This document shows positions 25,806-39,100 of a stretch of DNA of 64,000 nt, piece by piece (position 1 is the stretch's first letter; the number at the start of each line of letters is the position of its first letter). Made by a program: the position numbers and the translations under genes. Location: the NCBI GenBank assembly GCA_905221605.1, contig CAJNDS010000332.1, positions 34,177 through 98,176 on the forward strand, in the 5' to 3' direction. Source of the DNA: Symbiodinium natans. Lineage: Eukaryota > Sar > Dinophyceae > Suessiales > Symbiodiniaceae. A model generated the notes under the pieces. The model did not search any database and had not been told where the DNA came from. It saw only the letters and a program-made list of their open reading frames with translations.

Positions 25806-26025
25806 CTGGTTCTCGATGGGGAGGAGGAGACAAATCATAACCATATCAGGAAAAGTAACATGAACAACAAACATGCTAGCGCTGGATAATAGAAAAGTTG
25901 AACGTGCAGGGAGAGGTGACCTCTGCATGAACTCAAGTTCAACCAGTTGGGCTTGATTCGACGGCGACTGGGGCCGATGCAGAGTTTTGGGAAAGGAGGA
26001 TGTTGGCACACTTCACGTCGCGGTG
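24100..26025 (-). CDS. Serine/threonine protein kinase (multi-exon, partial)
   Basis: The kinase landmarks are on the minus strand in correct order: the catalytic loop FLHRDVKCANILL (about 25970-26025), preceded by a CAG acceptor, carries HRD and the conserved Asn; IVLADFGLACPIYGLEE (about 25450-25510) carries DFG; SPAADAWCLGAA (about 24745-24780) resembles the subdomain IX D-x-W-S-L-G; ALRRPFEARDDTTLRMKI (about 24545-24600) and PPNKLPQDTPADV (about 24285-24325) fit subdomains X-XI; NPKERMLPAEAYKM (about 24120-24165) matches the final 'NP-x-x-R' helix. The N-lobe (glycine loop, VAIK lysine, alphaC) was not found and may lie beyond 26030 or across the sequence gap. The layout is NEK-like, but the subfamily is not certain. 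Confidence 0.78.
25628..25808. repeat. (GAT)n trinucleotide array
   Basis: About 55 GAT/GAC units with interruptions. It sits in the intron between the HRD and DFG exons of the kinase gene. It generates poly-His, poly-Met and poly-Asp frames that are not proteins. Confidence 0.94.
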
Positions 26026-26132
26026 GAGGAAGCCTGCCCGTCACAGCCACACAAAGCTTGCAACAATGGCAAGCAAGGCCGAGGCTTGAATTTGATCGCA
26101 GCCCCGGCGCTCTGATAAAAGCTCTGATCTCT

Positions 26133-26239
26133 GCTTCCCCCTCTCCTCCCTCTCTCCCTCTTTCCTCTCTCCCTCTCTCCCTCTCTCCCTCCCTCCCTCC
26201 CTCCGTCTCTCCCTCTCTCCCTCTCTCCCTCTCTCCCTC
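26133..26239. repeat. (CTCTCCCT)n polypyrimidine tract running into a gap
   Basis: CTCTCCCT/CCCT repeats continue directly into the N run, so the gap was probably caused by this repeat. Confidence 0.92.
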
Positions 26240-26339
26240 NNNNNNNNNNNNNNNNNNNNNNNNNNNNNNNNNNNNNNNNNNNNNNNNNNNNNNNNNNNNN
26301 NNNNNNNNNNNNNNNNNNNNNNNNNNNNNNNNNNNNNNN
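26240..26339. other. Assembly gap (100 N)
   Basis: Exactly 100 N, the conventional length for a gap of unknown size. Confidence 0.99.
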
Positions 26340-27160
26340 TCAAAAAGAGAAAAATGGATATTCTTGGATATAGACGTCTCTCTGAATATTCTGCCTAATA
26401 CTTTTGGGCGTAATTACCGCTTGCTCTCGAAAGGATGAATTAAATGGGGAGATTTGCATTCGCTCTCGATGGGGAGACCACGAACGGAGACACAATCGTA
26501 AAATCCAATGAAAGCTTGAGGAAGATGTTGATGGTGTTGATGATGCTGATGATGACGACGGCGAGGGGGCCGACAGAAGGAATCCGTGGCATGGCACAGA
26601 AGCTCGAACAAACTTTTCCGCATGCGCCAGGCTGCGCAGTGGCGTCCGCTATATGGGGAGCGCCAACTGCACCTCGCTGCGATGTCGGGAACAAAACCCA
26701 TGACATGACAGGAAAGCCCTACGTTGCCCACGAACCGTCAGGCGCTCGCTTTCTGCTCCATCTCAGGTGCTTTTGGGGAAGTAGTCGTAAGCCACCTGGG
26801 TTCCAGAAGCCCAGGTAGACTCACCTGCAGGGATGCAATACGGATCTTCCTCAGTCTCGGCTTTGGTCCGGGATCTCGGAAATCTCCGAGCCACGAACCA
26901 AAGTCAAGCGCTGAAGATGCGGGGTTGGGCTACAGTTAGGCGCTAGAAGCCTCACGGTGCGGCACTGTCCTTACGGTTTTGACATTGCACTTATCAACAG
27001 GGGCCTCTCACCACTGGATCGGCTGAGGGCACGATTGAGAACTTAATCAGAGCTTGGCACCAACCCTAAAGCACACAAAGCACGTGTTTCGGATTCAGGG
27101 TTCAGTGTTTTAGGGACCCTGAACCCTAAACCCTAAACCCTAAATAGGGGTAGGGTTCTG
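26340..27160. other. No gene firmly supported
   Basis: Short GAT-like repeats lie near 26535-26560. The N-lobe exons of the kinase or the 3' end of the lectin-domain gene may lie here, but I could not identify them. Confidence 0.4.
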
Positions 27161-27164
27161 TTCC

Positions 27165-30100
27165 GCAGTTCCCACCCCTCTTGTTGATGATCTTGAGGTT
27201 GCCACTCGCTTCCAGCAGAAGAGTGTTCACTCCTGCTTCGTCCTGAGGGGCGCAAACCGGAGGCACCCTCAGATGAAACGCGAAGCCTTGAACCCCAAAC
27301 CCTAAACCCTAAACCCTAAACCCTGAACCCTAAACCCTAAACCCTAAACCCTAAACCCTAACCCCTACACCCTAAGCTAAACCCTAAGCCGTAAGACCCT
27401 AAACCCCCAACCTCAAAACTAGGCTGCAAGCCTAGGACATCAACCACAGCGGACCCTGCCCCAAAGGAAAGATCTGTCTCCCGTAGTGTTTGCTCGAGGG
27501 GCCGGAATTACGAATAGTACTCCCTTATGGCCCCCTGTATACTTATACGAGAATAACTCCCCAGAACCCTGCCCCCCTAAACCCTAGATCCTAAACCCTA
27601 AACCCGAAACCTCTAATTATTGTTCGGGTTCGGGGTGCAGACTTCGTGGTGCCTATATGCCTGGAACCAGACCGAGGAGAAACTCGGAGAAGCCTAGAAA
27701 TAAAAAAGAAGGAAACCCTAAACCCTAAACCCTAAACCCTAAGCCCTTTTTGGGTTTGAAGAGGCTTTGTGAGGGGACCTAAGCCCGAAACAAAGGGAAC
27801 AAGGGTCGACTCTGGGTCCTAGTGCGTTAGGGTTTAGGGTTTAGGGTTTAGGGTTTAGGGTTTAGGGCTTAGGGCTTAGGGCTTAGGGTTTAGGGGTGTA
27901 GGGTTTAGGGTTTAGGGTCGTTTCCGGTGTAGGGTTTAGGGTTTAGGGTCGTTTCCGGGATGAATTGCAGGCTGGTCTGGGGTGCTCTGACTTAGCCTTT
28001 GCCCCCGGCCTCCAACGAAGCGTCAGCTGTGTTGGTGTCGAAGGCAACATCCCCATTGCAATAGAGGACAAGATTCCCATCCTCCTCAGGGCTGTTGCTT
28101 TCCGGGATGAGGGTTAGGGTTTAGCTTACGGCCTTCGGAGAAACAACTAGAACAATCACAACACCCTGAAACCAAGATTTCGCCTGTGAGTTAGTGGAGA
28201 GGTGCGCAAGAAACGGAACAAAACGGCTTCGCAGGGTTTGGGTTCAAGGGCTTAGGGCTTAGGACTTCGTTTCTTCTGTTTTTCATTTCTTATTATCCCC
28301 CCCCCCACCTGCATCTTGAACTCAATCTCCTTCGGCGCCGCATCACAGGATGTCCCGGTAGACCAAAGATCCTGCCCACGCGACCAATCTTTCAAGGTGA
28401 CGTTGCCGCCCTCCTTGGCATCTGAGGAAGCTTACTAGGCTGCCCAGTAACCTAGGCTTAAAAAGGGTACCCTTTTTGCTTAAAGGGGTTTATAAGGGAA
28501 CCTAAACCCCCCAAAAGGGAATAAGGGTACTACTGGGCATCCTAGCTCAAGCAAAGAACAAATCTCGAACCCGTCGTTCGCAAGAACGATGCTGCCTCAC
28601 TGAATGGTAGTTCCAGCATTGAGGTGTTTTCTTGGGCCATGCGATCCCGATCCACATGCGGCAACATTTCGAGCTTGCGGGTTTAGTTCCTACGTTCCTT
28701 TGAGGATTGACTTGTCGAGTATTGGTTTTTGAAAATCTCACTGACACCAAGCTGCAGACAGGGACAGGGTGAAGTCGTAGAAGGTCTTTTGCACCAGACG
28801 CATGCCAGGAAAAAGCACATGTGGGCTGGTCAGATTGCTCCTTCTGCTAGCAGTGCAGGAAAGGGTTTAAGTTTAGGGTTTGGAGTTTCAGTGTTCGGGC
28901 TTAGGGGTCGAGATCGCGACTTCGGAACTGCTTGTGTGAATTTAAAGCCGTTGTCATGTAGACTCACCTAGGAATCTGTGGCATACCAGGAGCTTGGTGT
29001 TCAGCAGAACGAGAAGAAACCTAGACTCGCTCCAGGGTCCTGAGATGCCACCGTTTTAGGGTTAACTACGGTTTAGGTTATGCAGTTATTTCCCAACCCC
29101 AGAATACAAAACAAAATCAAAATGTATTTTGGAAAGAAGAGACACAGTCTGCACATGCTTATCTTCACGCGTTCACACATACATGCAGACATATGTTTCT
29201 GGGCATGCAAGTATGCCTGCATGCATGCGTATGTACGCTTTACGCCTGTGTGTTGATTCGCATTTGTTCTCTGACTTCTGCACATCGAGAAAGCGATCCT
29301 GCTAGGCTGTGTAAACCCTAAACCCTATAGACTATAGACCCTAAACCCTAAACCCTAAACCTAAACCCTAAACCCTAAACCCTATATAGACCCTAAACCC
29401 TGCGGCATGTCCTTCCGAAGCCAACAGGAATCGTGCCCGAGCTGGACCAGACTCCAGTCAGATCTGGCACGTTGTACAGAGAGAAGTGGCCTGTGACTTC
29501 CAATGCTGCCACCCGGCAGTGCTGGCGAGATGCATCCTGGGTTTGGGGTTTAGGGTTTAGGGTTTAGGGCGTAGGAAAACAAGAGATGAATGATAGAAGA
29601 CTAGATAGGTACTCGCGAGTACGGCACCCATAGCAATCGAAGTGTCATCCGTGTCCGTCGCCCATAGAGCCTGCGTGGTGCCACAGTACAGCACTAAATT
29701 TCCATCTTCCTGGAGCGTTAGGAAAGGTGTGTCATCTGTGCACTGGCCGCCGGTGTCCGTTTCCCACGTCTTCCGGTCGTAGATGTTATAGATGGCAACA
29801 TTTCCTAGACCCGGGAGTAACCTAGGAATAAAAAGGGTGCCCTTTTTGGTGTTAAGGGGATTATCAGGGAACCCCAACCCAAAAATCGGAAAGAAGGGCC
29901 CTACTCCCGGTCCTAGTTTCCTGTTTCTTCCACCAGCAGCTTGTACTGGCCATTGGGACTCTGTAGCGCTTGGTTCTTCTCCAGCTTGTCTCCCGTGGTA
30001 AGATTGCCTGCGAAACTCCAACTTCTCATGCTGTCAAAACAACCCTAAACTCTAAACCCTAAACCCTAAACGCTAAACCCCTCGTCATAGCCGGGGGGGT

Positions 30101-33100
30101 ACCTCCGAACAGCTTGACAACCTTGTAACCACCCTAAACCCGAAATCCTACACCCCAAGACTCTAGCAGTATTTGGAGTCAGAACAACAGCTTTTGGCTT
30201 CTGCCTGCGAGTTCTATACGTGCGTGTTATGGGTTCTTATAGGAGTTTGTAGGGTTCTGTGGCGTTGGTTAGAAGTAGTTGGTTAGGGTTTCGGAGCTCT
30301 GCGGGGGCTCCATGAGTATAGGGTCTGAGTGTAGCAATGATGGTTTAAGATTTCGGGTTCAGCAACGGTATTCCTTAGTGCTCCGTGCTATGACTAGAGC
30401 GCAAGGGCCCCAAAACACCAGCCGATTTGTTTAGGGTTTAAGGTTTAGGGTTTAGGGTTTAGGGTTGGCTAGAGCAGGGGTTGTAACAACAGGGCAGCAC
30501 ATGCACTGCGACCAAGGGTGGAGTTTGGGGTCGCGGGTTCTTAAGTTTAAGGGAACCCTTTTTGCGTGTAGCAAAACCCCTAAGCCCTAAGCCCTAAGCC
30601 CTAAGCCCTAAACCCTAAACCCTAAACTTGGCCAGCACCTCTAAACATGACCCAGTTACTAGAGACTGCAGGTGCCACCGCTTGCCAGAGATCCAGCTCC
30701 ACAAACTGGAAGGTTGCTTGCAGATAGCCTAGAATCCCCAGGAACCCGATTTAGGGTTTAGGGTTTAGGGTTTAGGGTTTAGGTTAGGGTCCTGCTCCTA
30801 TGGTTCAATCTTAAACAGGAGATCCGAAACGAACAAGGGGACTGCTGTTGCACAGAGGAGCCGAAGTAGCCATCCTTACTGGACCCCAGCGTGGCGCCCA
30901 CCATCTTATACGAGGCATCATCCGTAACAGTGGCCGTCATCCCAACCGGATTGGCGACGATGGTGGGGGAGTAGCCACCTACGGGTTTACGCAAATAAGG
31001 GGCCCCAAATATAGACCCTCAAATGGTAGATTCCCTTCTAATACCCAACAAGGTACCCGTGTTTTTGGAAACCCCCCCCCACCTAGTATCCCCGTGGAGG
31101 TCCCGTCAGAAAAGCTCAGTGACATCTTCACCACCTCCCCCGATGGATAGAAGGAGCTGGGGTCCCGGAAGTACATCGTTACGGCGGTGATGTATTTCTC
31201 CTGGGCTTTTGCTAGGGAAGTGAACTCAAGTTACCCTCTTAAGGAAACCCCAACTTGTTTACGTTAGATCAAGCTCCTTAACAAGAACCCAGTCTCGGCC
31301 AGGTCGTAGGAATTCTCCGTCCCGCCCGTGGAGGAGCCACCTCGCTGCTCTCCTCCGTCTGAGAACTGCAGGCGAAAGGAATCCTCACTTCGAGCGGGTG
31401 TCAAAAAAACTCGAGGAGTCGCCTTATGATACGGATCCTAGTATTCAAGCTCGGGGGTTCCCCATTCTCTGAACCTCCAGTTTCGGTGCGCCTGCACATG
31501 CTCAGACGGGACGGCAGGGTCATGAGCGGGCAGGGTTTAGGGTTTAGGGTGCAGAAACGAAAGGGATTTCCCGCAAGTCACCACGACCCAGCCAGGCATG
31601 CTTTCGATTCGGTTGTTGATTGTGTAAGCCACCCACGCGACCATTTACGTAGATCCACTCTCAAACGAGGGCAGCTAAATTTAGAGAGAAGTAAACCTAC
31701 CTCGAGGAATGAAAAAGGTACTGTTGAAAGGAGACTCAATCACGTTGTAGGCCCAAACACTTGTCGTGGTGATATCACCGATCTCTCCGTCTTCGTTGGC
31801 ATACCTTCGATCTTGAAAAATTGCAGCTCTAGATTCAATCAATGCAGCTCTAGATTCAATCTAACTCTGGTTTAGAATCTTTGGACAACGGATGACGCAC
31901 ATCTGAGCCCAGATACCACATTCCGTCTTTGTTGTACTTCAGTTCGGTACCATCCTCAGTGTCTTGGGTCACTGCCGCGTATGGCCCCACGGTAACCTGC
32001 TCCACAGCAGGCAGGACCTGAACTTTGGCAGACTCCATCCCCGGAATGTACCGCTGCAGGTACATATTGGGCTGCAGCGCCTTCGCCATGTAGCCGCATG
32101 CCTCATTCAAGACTCGGGACGCTGTCATCTCTGCAATCGTGTCACAGATGTCGTCGTCGTTGCTCCAATGAAGTTCATACCTGCATTGCCCCAGTCGCCC
32201 CTTGATTCAGGATCCCCTTTTCCTACGACTCAAACTTGAGCGGAACCCCAAAACAAGCAAAAGCAAACAAAAAGCTAAACAAAGCTACGACTGGGCAAGC
32301 CAGGTACTTAATGTTGGTCAGCTCATCCGTCACAGTCATGTCACAGCCACTGCAGCACCTCCGGCGTCGGGTTCCAGTCTGTTCTGTGGACGACTCGATT
32401 TTGGTCTTCCTCCAGTCTTTCCAGAGGTCGTAGGTGAAGTTGAAGAAGGTCCTGGGTAGCGAGTATGTGTAAAGGTTTAGGGTTTAGGGCTTAGGGTTTA
32501 GGGTTGCGGGTTTAGGGTTTAGGGTTTAGGGTTCAGGGTTCAGGCTTTAGGGGCTTCAGGGCTTGAGGGTTTGAGTTCGAAGCGGGCTTTGACATCTCAA
32601 TGGGCCCTAAAGCGACTCTAGGAAGCGGCACTTCTACCAAGGCTTAAAACCCGAAACCCTAAACCCAACTCCTAAACCCTTTAAGAGAACCACAAAGGGA
32701 AACTCAAGAGCGCCCCCACAGTGCCGCTAAAGGTCTGGTAGTAGGACACAGCAGCTTGCAGTGCATAGTCCCAGCTCGGGTCTTGAGTGCCATAGAGACT
32801 TTGGCCATTCGTAATCCTCTCCTTCAGGGCTCAAAGGAAGAGGCACCTAGGTTACATCATCTATTGAGCCCTACCCTAAAGTGGAGGTATTGCCTTAAAA
32901 GGCTTGTGTATAGGTTTAGGGGTTAGGGTTTAGAGTTTAGGGTTTAGAGTTCGGGCTTTTTGGTGGTTACTTTTTGTTGGCCTCCTCTCCTTGAGGATCG
33001 AGCAGTGGATGGTAGCAGCAACAATGGTAAGGGGGAGCAGCTGGTACTTGTTCGTTGAGATCGTGAGGTGGGCAATCCTAGGTTGGTCTGTTTAGAGGCC

Positions 33101-36100
33101 TTGGAAAACGGTTCTTGAAGCCAGGTTTAGGGTTTAGGGCTTAGGGACCCTTCTTAGGTCCAACAAGGAGAATAGAAAAGATGCCTACCTAGAGAAGCCC
33201 CCGCCCCCAGACTTTTTTCTGCCAGCAACCCCTTGTCAAACCCCTTTATCAACACGAACCACATATTCGACCCTCAACTCAAATTTATGAAAAAAACAAA
33301 AAAAAACAAGTTGCCTGTACTGCCCAGAGTCAGATCTTCGACCTTGGCCAATGCTACGGTGAGGTCGTTGCCCTTCTCGGCAACCGTGTTGGCCCTTGTG
33401 TAGCGGGTCAGATCCCGTCTCAAGCCTCAGTCGGTGTTCTCAAGCGGCCTTAAGCCCGGAGTGTAGCACCTCTATAAAAAAAAAACCCCCAAAAAAAACC
33501 AAAACCCTCAAAAAAACCCAAGCGCTCAACCCTTAAGCCCCTAAAAACCCTTAAACCTCAAAAAAACCCCCGGTGAAATCCTCCTCCCGGCACTCCTCCG
33601 AAGCAACAATTCGCGGCCTCGCAGCCCAAGAAATCGCCCTCCCGCTCCGATAGCTCGAACTCCAGGATCGCCACGTCTACCAACTCCTGGCTTTTTTTTT
33701 TTTTGTTTCGAAGGTTTCGGGTTTTTTTTAATAGGGTTTACGGAGTTTTATAGAGTTTATAGGGTGTATGGAGGTTTTTAGGGTTTATAGGGTTTACAGG
33801 GCTTATAGAGTTTATAGGGTTTATAGGGCTTATGGGGTTTATATGGTTCATAGGGTTTAGGGTCTCTCTTTTATAGGGTTTAGGGTTGAGGGATAAGGGC
33901 TTAAGGGTTTAGGGTTTAGAGTTTTTATCGGGTGTTAATGGGATTTTCTGGTCGTCTGTAGAAGATGTTTCATGGGGTGCTGTGGTTTTTCATTTGGATT
34001 TACATGGTTTTAGTGTGGCTTCCTGTTCTCGTGTAAAGTTTCATAGGATTATCCATGAGGTTTTCTGGTCTTTACAGGACTCATGGAGTTTACAGGGGCC
34101 AGAGAATGGTTTTTATGTGATTCAAAGGTAATGGTTTCTTGATAAGTAGCTCAATTTGATGCAAGGGACATGCAATGGTTTTTTGGCAAGGAAAATGGTT
34201 TTACAAGGTTTCATCTGTTTGCGGCGCATATCAAGGGTAAGGAGCACATTTGCAAGTTGCAGGCTACCATAGGTTGTTGCCTGTGCCATAAGGAGTTGCA
34301 GGGGGGGGGTGGTTGGGATTCAAGGAACTTCGTTTAAGTTTGCACAACACGAGTCGATGGCAACATAAAGCAAGCCCCCAACAAGATCCCTAAACCCTAA
34401 ACCCTACAACCCCGAAAACCCTAAGCCCCAACACGCTACACCCAGAACCCCCCCGCCCCGCCCAAAGCGCAAATCCTACGAACCCAGGCTCCTTGACCTC
34501 GCCGATGATGAGTGCCCAGATGTCGTACTCGTCGGAGGAGGAAGGCCAGATCAAACTGAGAAGGTTCGACAGTACTCCGCCAACCTTGGATGTTTTGAAA
34601 CTATACAGGCTTTATGGTTTAGGGTCTAGCGGCTACTGAAAGGGCTCTACAAGAGATTTTAATAGGGGCCTTAACTAGACCCAAGAGTAACCTACCAGTA
34701 GGAATCAACAGGGTGCATTTTTTGCTTTAAAAGGGGCCTATACGGTAGCCCGAACCCTAACAAAAGGGAATACGGGCCTGCTCTGGGTCCCAGTTCATGA
34801 GTAAAATCGAGCTTTGGGGGCAATGCCATGTGATGAAAGAGAAACGAGTCGTGGTTTTGCACACTCATATGAAGACTACCTTACTTCAGCATGGTAGTAC
34901 GTGATTTGAGTCAAATTTTCTGGGGTATAGGGTTTAGGGTTTAGGGTTTAGGGTTTAGGGTTTAGGGCTTAGTAAGTGATTTGAAGTAGAAAAATGAACT
35001 CAAAATCCTCGGGGCTTGGGCTTCTAGAAGCCGAGGGCTGAAGGCATGAAAAGGCTGATCTCCTCAAGCCAAGCAGTGAAAACCTCAGCACCCCTTGTAG
35101 GGTTTGGGGTTTAGGGTTTGGGGTTTGGGGTTTAGGGTTTAGGGTTTAGGGTTTGGGGTTTGGGGTTTAGGGTTTAGGGTTTGGGGTTTGGGGAACCTCT
35201 GCAACCTTTATCCATCATCCCAGACGCGACGGGGATCTCGTCCACTGCAGTTAGCACCACCGCCTCACCTATCTTCTCTAGTCTCGCCAACCAGCTTCCA
35301 TCATCCTCAAGGCTTCAGTTGTAGCCGCTCTGCTGGAAAGAACACTTGGGGGTTTCTATTACAGGGGTACCCTTTTCCGGGGGTTCTTATAATAGGACTA
35401 TACTCTTTAAGGGTACCCTTAATGAGAAAAATACCCAAGTTAACAAAAAGCAATGTTCAGGGCTGTCCTCTCCGATGATGATTTCATCATTGGCAATTTT
35501 GGCATACTCCGACTCCACCTATCAGCACGGGCGTCTGCGGGAGTGTCTGTGTCTGGGGTTTAGCCGGCGCGCAGAAAGAGAGAGAGGCCAGTACATTCCC
35601 CAGCCAGAAGACCCTCCGAATCGAGCATTGGGGGTCACCATGGTGGCTACGCAGAGGTGTCTAGAGTTCTAGTAGAAGCATGTCAACCCTGCAACCCCTG
35701 CCTGGCCAGATACATATGACAGCACCGCGGCCACGTCGGCTCCCACGTTTGAAGGCGCTTGATGACGCAGTGACTCCTTCAATGCACCAAGGCAGGACTT
35801 GAGGACGTGCTGGCGTGACTCTGAAACTGGGGAACCCAAAATACTTAGAGCCCTGAGCCCGAAGTTCAGACTTGAACCCTACGTGTTCGGGTTTAGGGTT
35901 TAGGGTTTAGGCTAGGGTTTAGGGTTTAGGGTTTAGGGTTTAGGGTTTAGGGTTTAGGGTTTAGGGTTTAGGGTTTAGGGTTTAGGGTTTAGGGTTTAGG
36001 GTTTAGGGTTTAGGGTTTAGGGTTTAGGGTTTAGGGTTTAGGGTTTAGGGTTTAGGGTTTAGGGTTTAGGGTTTAGGGTTTAGGGTTTAGGGTTTAGGGT

Positions 36101-39100
36101 TTAGGGTTTAGGGTTTAGGGTTTAGGGTTTAGGGTTTGGGGCTTGGGGCTTAGGGTTTAGGGTTTAGGGTTTAGGGTTTAGGGTTTAGGGTTTAGGGTTT
36201 AGGGTGTTACTATCCACTTGGTCCCTAAACAGACCAGCCTGCAGTATCTGCAGTGCGGTAGTATCGATGGTCGAGGAGCACGCGCAGGAAGAAGTCGCAC
36301 CCACGTTCAGCTCTACCTCGATCTGCTGCAGGTTAACCCTAAGCCCTAAGCCCGAATCCCTCAAAACTGAACGCGAAACACTCAACCGTAGCTTCTGAGT
36401 CATCAAATGTCGACCAGGCGCCTTTCGACCCATTTGTAGGAGCAAAGGTTGCTCTCCCGTCGCTAGGCAAGCCTGGAAGCAGCAGGCATCTTGATGGGAA
36501 GCTCTTCTTCCAACAGAAAATCCGGCGGTGGCGTTGAAATTAGTGTTGCTGTGGTTAGTCTTGTCATGTTTTGGTGCTGCTGCTGGTGGTGGTGGTGGTG
36601 GTGGCGGTGGCGGTGCTGGCGGTGCTGGTGTGCCGCTGGTGCTGCTGCTGCTGCTGGTGCTTGGTGCTGGTGCTGCTGCTGCCGCGGTCGCCGCCGCCGC
36701 TGCTGCCGCTGCTGCTCCTGCTGCTCTGCTCCTCCTGCTCCTGCTCCTGCTCCTGCTCCTCCTGCTCCTGTTGTTGTTGTTGTGGTGGTGGTGGTGGTGT
36801 TGTGGCGGTGGTGCGGCGGTGGTGGTGCCGGCTGCTGCTGTCGCCGCTGTTGCTGCTATTGCTGTTGGCTGATATTCTTCTTTTGACGAGTACCGGCAGT
36901 GCGGCGAACACTACAGGAAAACGATGTGCCGGAGGTCTAGGTTGATGCGTAGCTAGCTGCACAGACCCTGCACCCCCTATGCCGTCAGCCACAAACCCTA
37001 CACCAAAAAACAACACCTTGCGAATCTTACCCTAAACCCTAAACCCTAAACCCTAAACCCTAAACCCTAAACCCTAAACCCTAAACCCTAAACCCTAAAC
37101 CCTAAACCCTAAACCCTAAACCTAAGACCCTAAACCATAAACCCTAAACCCTAAACCCGGTCCTCGGTCTGAGCCATCTGACTTGCAGCACTGAGCTGGA
37201 TCAGGGCAAACACAGCCAAGAAACATGCCATGGCTACAAATTGCTTAAGAACACCAAAAAGCAAAAAACATTCTTCCTTATTAAGGATCATATCGGGAGT
37301 ATTACTGTTATTTTTCTTTTGGGGTTCTTAAGCAAATGGTAGATGGCCCTCTGTACAAGCCCCTGAGGGAGCGCGCGGAACCCTCGACAGCTCGTCCTTC
37401 TGTTGACTTTCTCGGTCTCCAGGCATGAAATCGTGTGACTGATCGCCCTAAGTATGCGTGATCTGCCGATTTCCAGCATGTTTGAACCTCGACCCGCAAC
37501 CCTAAACTGGAAGCAACGCACTTCGTCTCGCACATCCTGAAACCCCGCGAAGTCGAGCTGAACAAAGGGATCCACGGGGCGGCTGAACTGCGTTTGAGCC
37601 CAGCTGATGCAAGGGAAATTTGAGGATCTATGCTTCAGGATCTACCCTGCACCCTGTAAACACTAGAGCCCTAAAACCTGCTTGGGGTTGAGATCTTAGA
37701 GTTTAGGAGTCCGATCTTAACATTTAGGGTGCTCTCTTTGGGCCTTCTGGTTTCGGGCTCCAGTGGTCATGGGGCGAATAGGAATCCGAAAAGGAAAGCT
37801 TTACAGGTTTTCTTGTAGGAATCCAGTAGGACCAAGGAAGACTCACGGGTACATCAGGCAACGAGACAATGATTTCCTGCAACTGCGGCTCTCGCCGTGG
37901 CTCTGCTGGAGATTAGGGTTAGGGTTTAGGGTTTAGGGTTTCGGGTTTAGGGGGTAGTTGACTATCTGAATGTAGTCGAAGGCGGCAGGGGTCCTAAATC
38001 CTAACCTCTTCACCCTGAACTTCCCCCAACTACAACCCTAGAACTCTATCAATGTCTTGTCACAATGCAAGCTCCCGGAGGGATGATGAGGACTTGAGCA
38101 AGCTTCGAGGTCGATATGGTATGACAGGGTAGCACGCCATAGCATTTGACTTGAAAAAGAGCATGAACTACCAAGGAGCTGGGTTTGGGCCGCCGCTAAG
38201 CGGTTCGGCAACCCCAAGTGGACAAACAAAGCACAAGAAGAGAGGCTTCGGGCGCTGGGGGTTTAGGGTCTAGGAGTTTATGGCTTGAGAAACAGGATGC
38301 GTGCATCTGGCACGAAGGTAAACCCTAAACCCTAAACCCTAACTCCTTTTTGCTCCTCGATGGCTTCGAGCGCGCAACTTGCCGCCGACTTCTCCGCATC
38401 GCCTTTCCGCTTTGCAGGCGCTCCGGCCACTTTCCGCGCGACACCTGCGGGCAACTGAAGATTCTGAGGTGGGGTTTAGGGTTTAGGGTTTAGGGTTTAG
38501 GGTTTAGGGTTTAGGGTTTAGGGTTTAGGGTTTACGGTTTGAACCCTGAGCCCTAGACCCTTACGGACCTCCCCTGTTCCCTCGCCTGCAGCTTTTAGGG
38601 TTTCGGGGTTCAGGGTCCAGTGCCTAGTCTCTCCAACGTTTCCTCTTTCAGAGCTTTAAATCCCTAAGCCCTAAACCCTAAACCCTCAGCCCTAAACCCT
38701 ACACCCTAAACCCTAAACCCTCAGCCCTAAATCCTACACCCTAAGCCCTAAAAACCCCAAACCCTGAGTGCGACATGATGCCCCGTCCTGTTCCGGTACC
38801 CCTTGGGAGAATCCAGGGACAAACCCCTAAAGCCTAAACCCTGAACCCTAAACCCTAAACCCTAAACCCTAAACCCTAAACCCTAAACCCTAAACCCTAA
38901 ACCCCCCCCACATCGAGTCCAGAGACCTGAGACAGGATACCGGTTAAACAGAGCAAACAGGGTTTAGGGTTTAGGGTTTAGGGTTTAGGGTTTAGGGTTT
39001 AGGGTTTAGGGATAGGGGCGTCCTGCAAAGAGAGACTGGGGCAGTTCCACGTTGCTTTGCCAGAGGCCTCGGGAATCTTGCACCTCAGCAGGCAAAAAAT

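Noticed and set aside
25407-26009. Poly-His / poly-Met / poly-Asp open frames
   Set aside because: Translations of the (GAT)n array in several frames; the true coding parts are the short kinase exons beside it.
36490-37016. Poly-Leu, poly-Trp, poly-Cys and Ser/Gln-rich frames
   Set aside because: Trinucleotide repeat open in all frames; lies between exons of a minus-strand gene.
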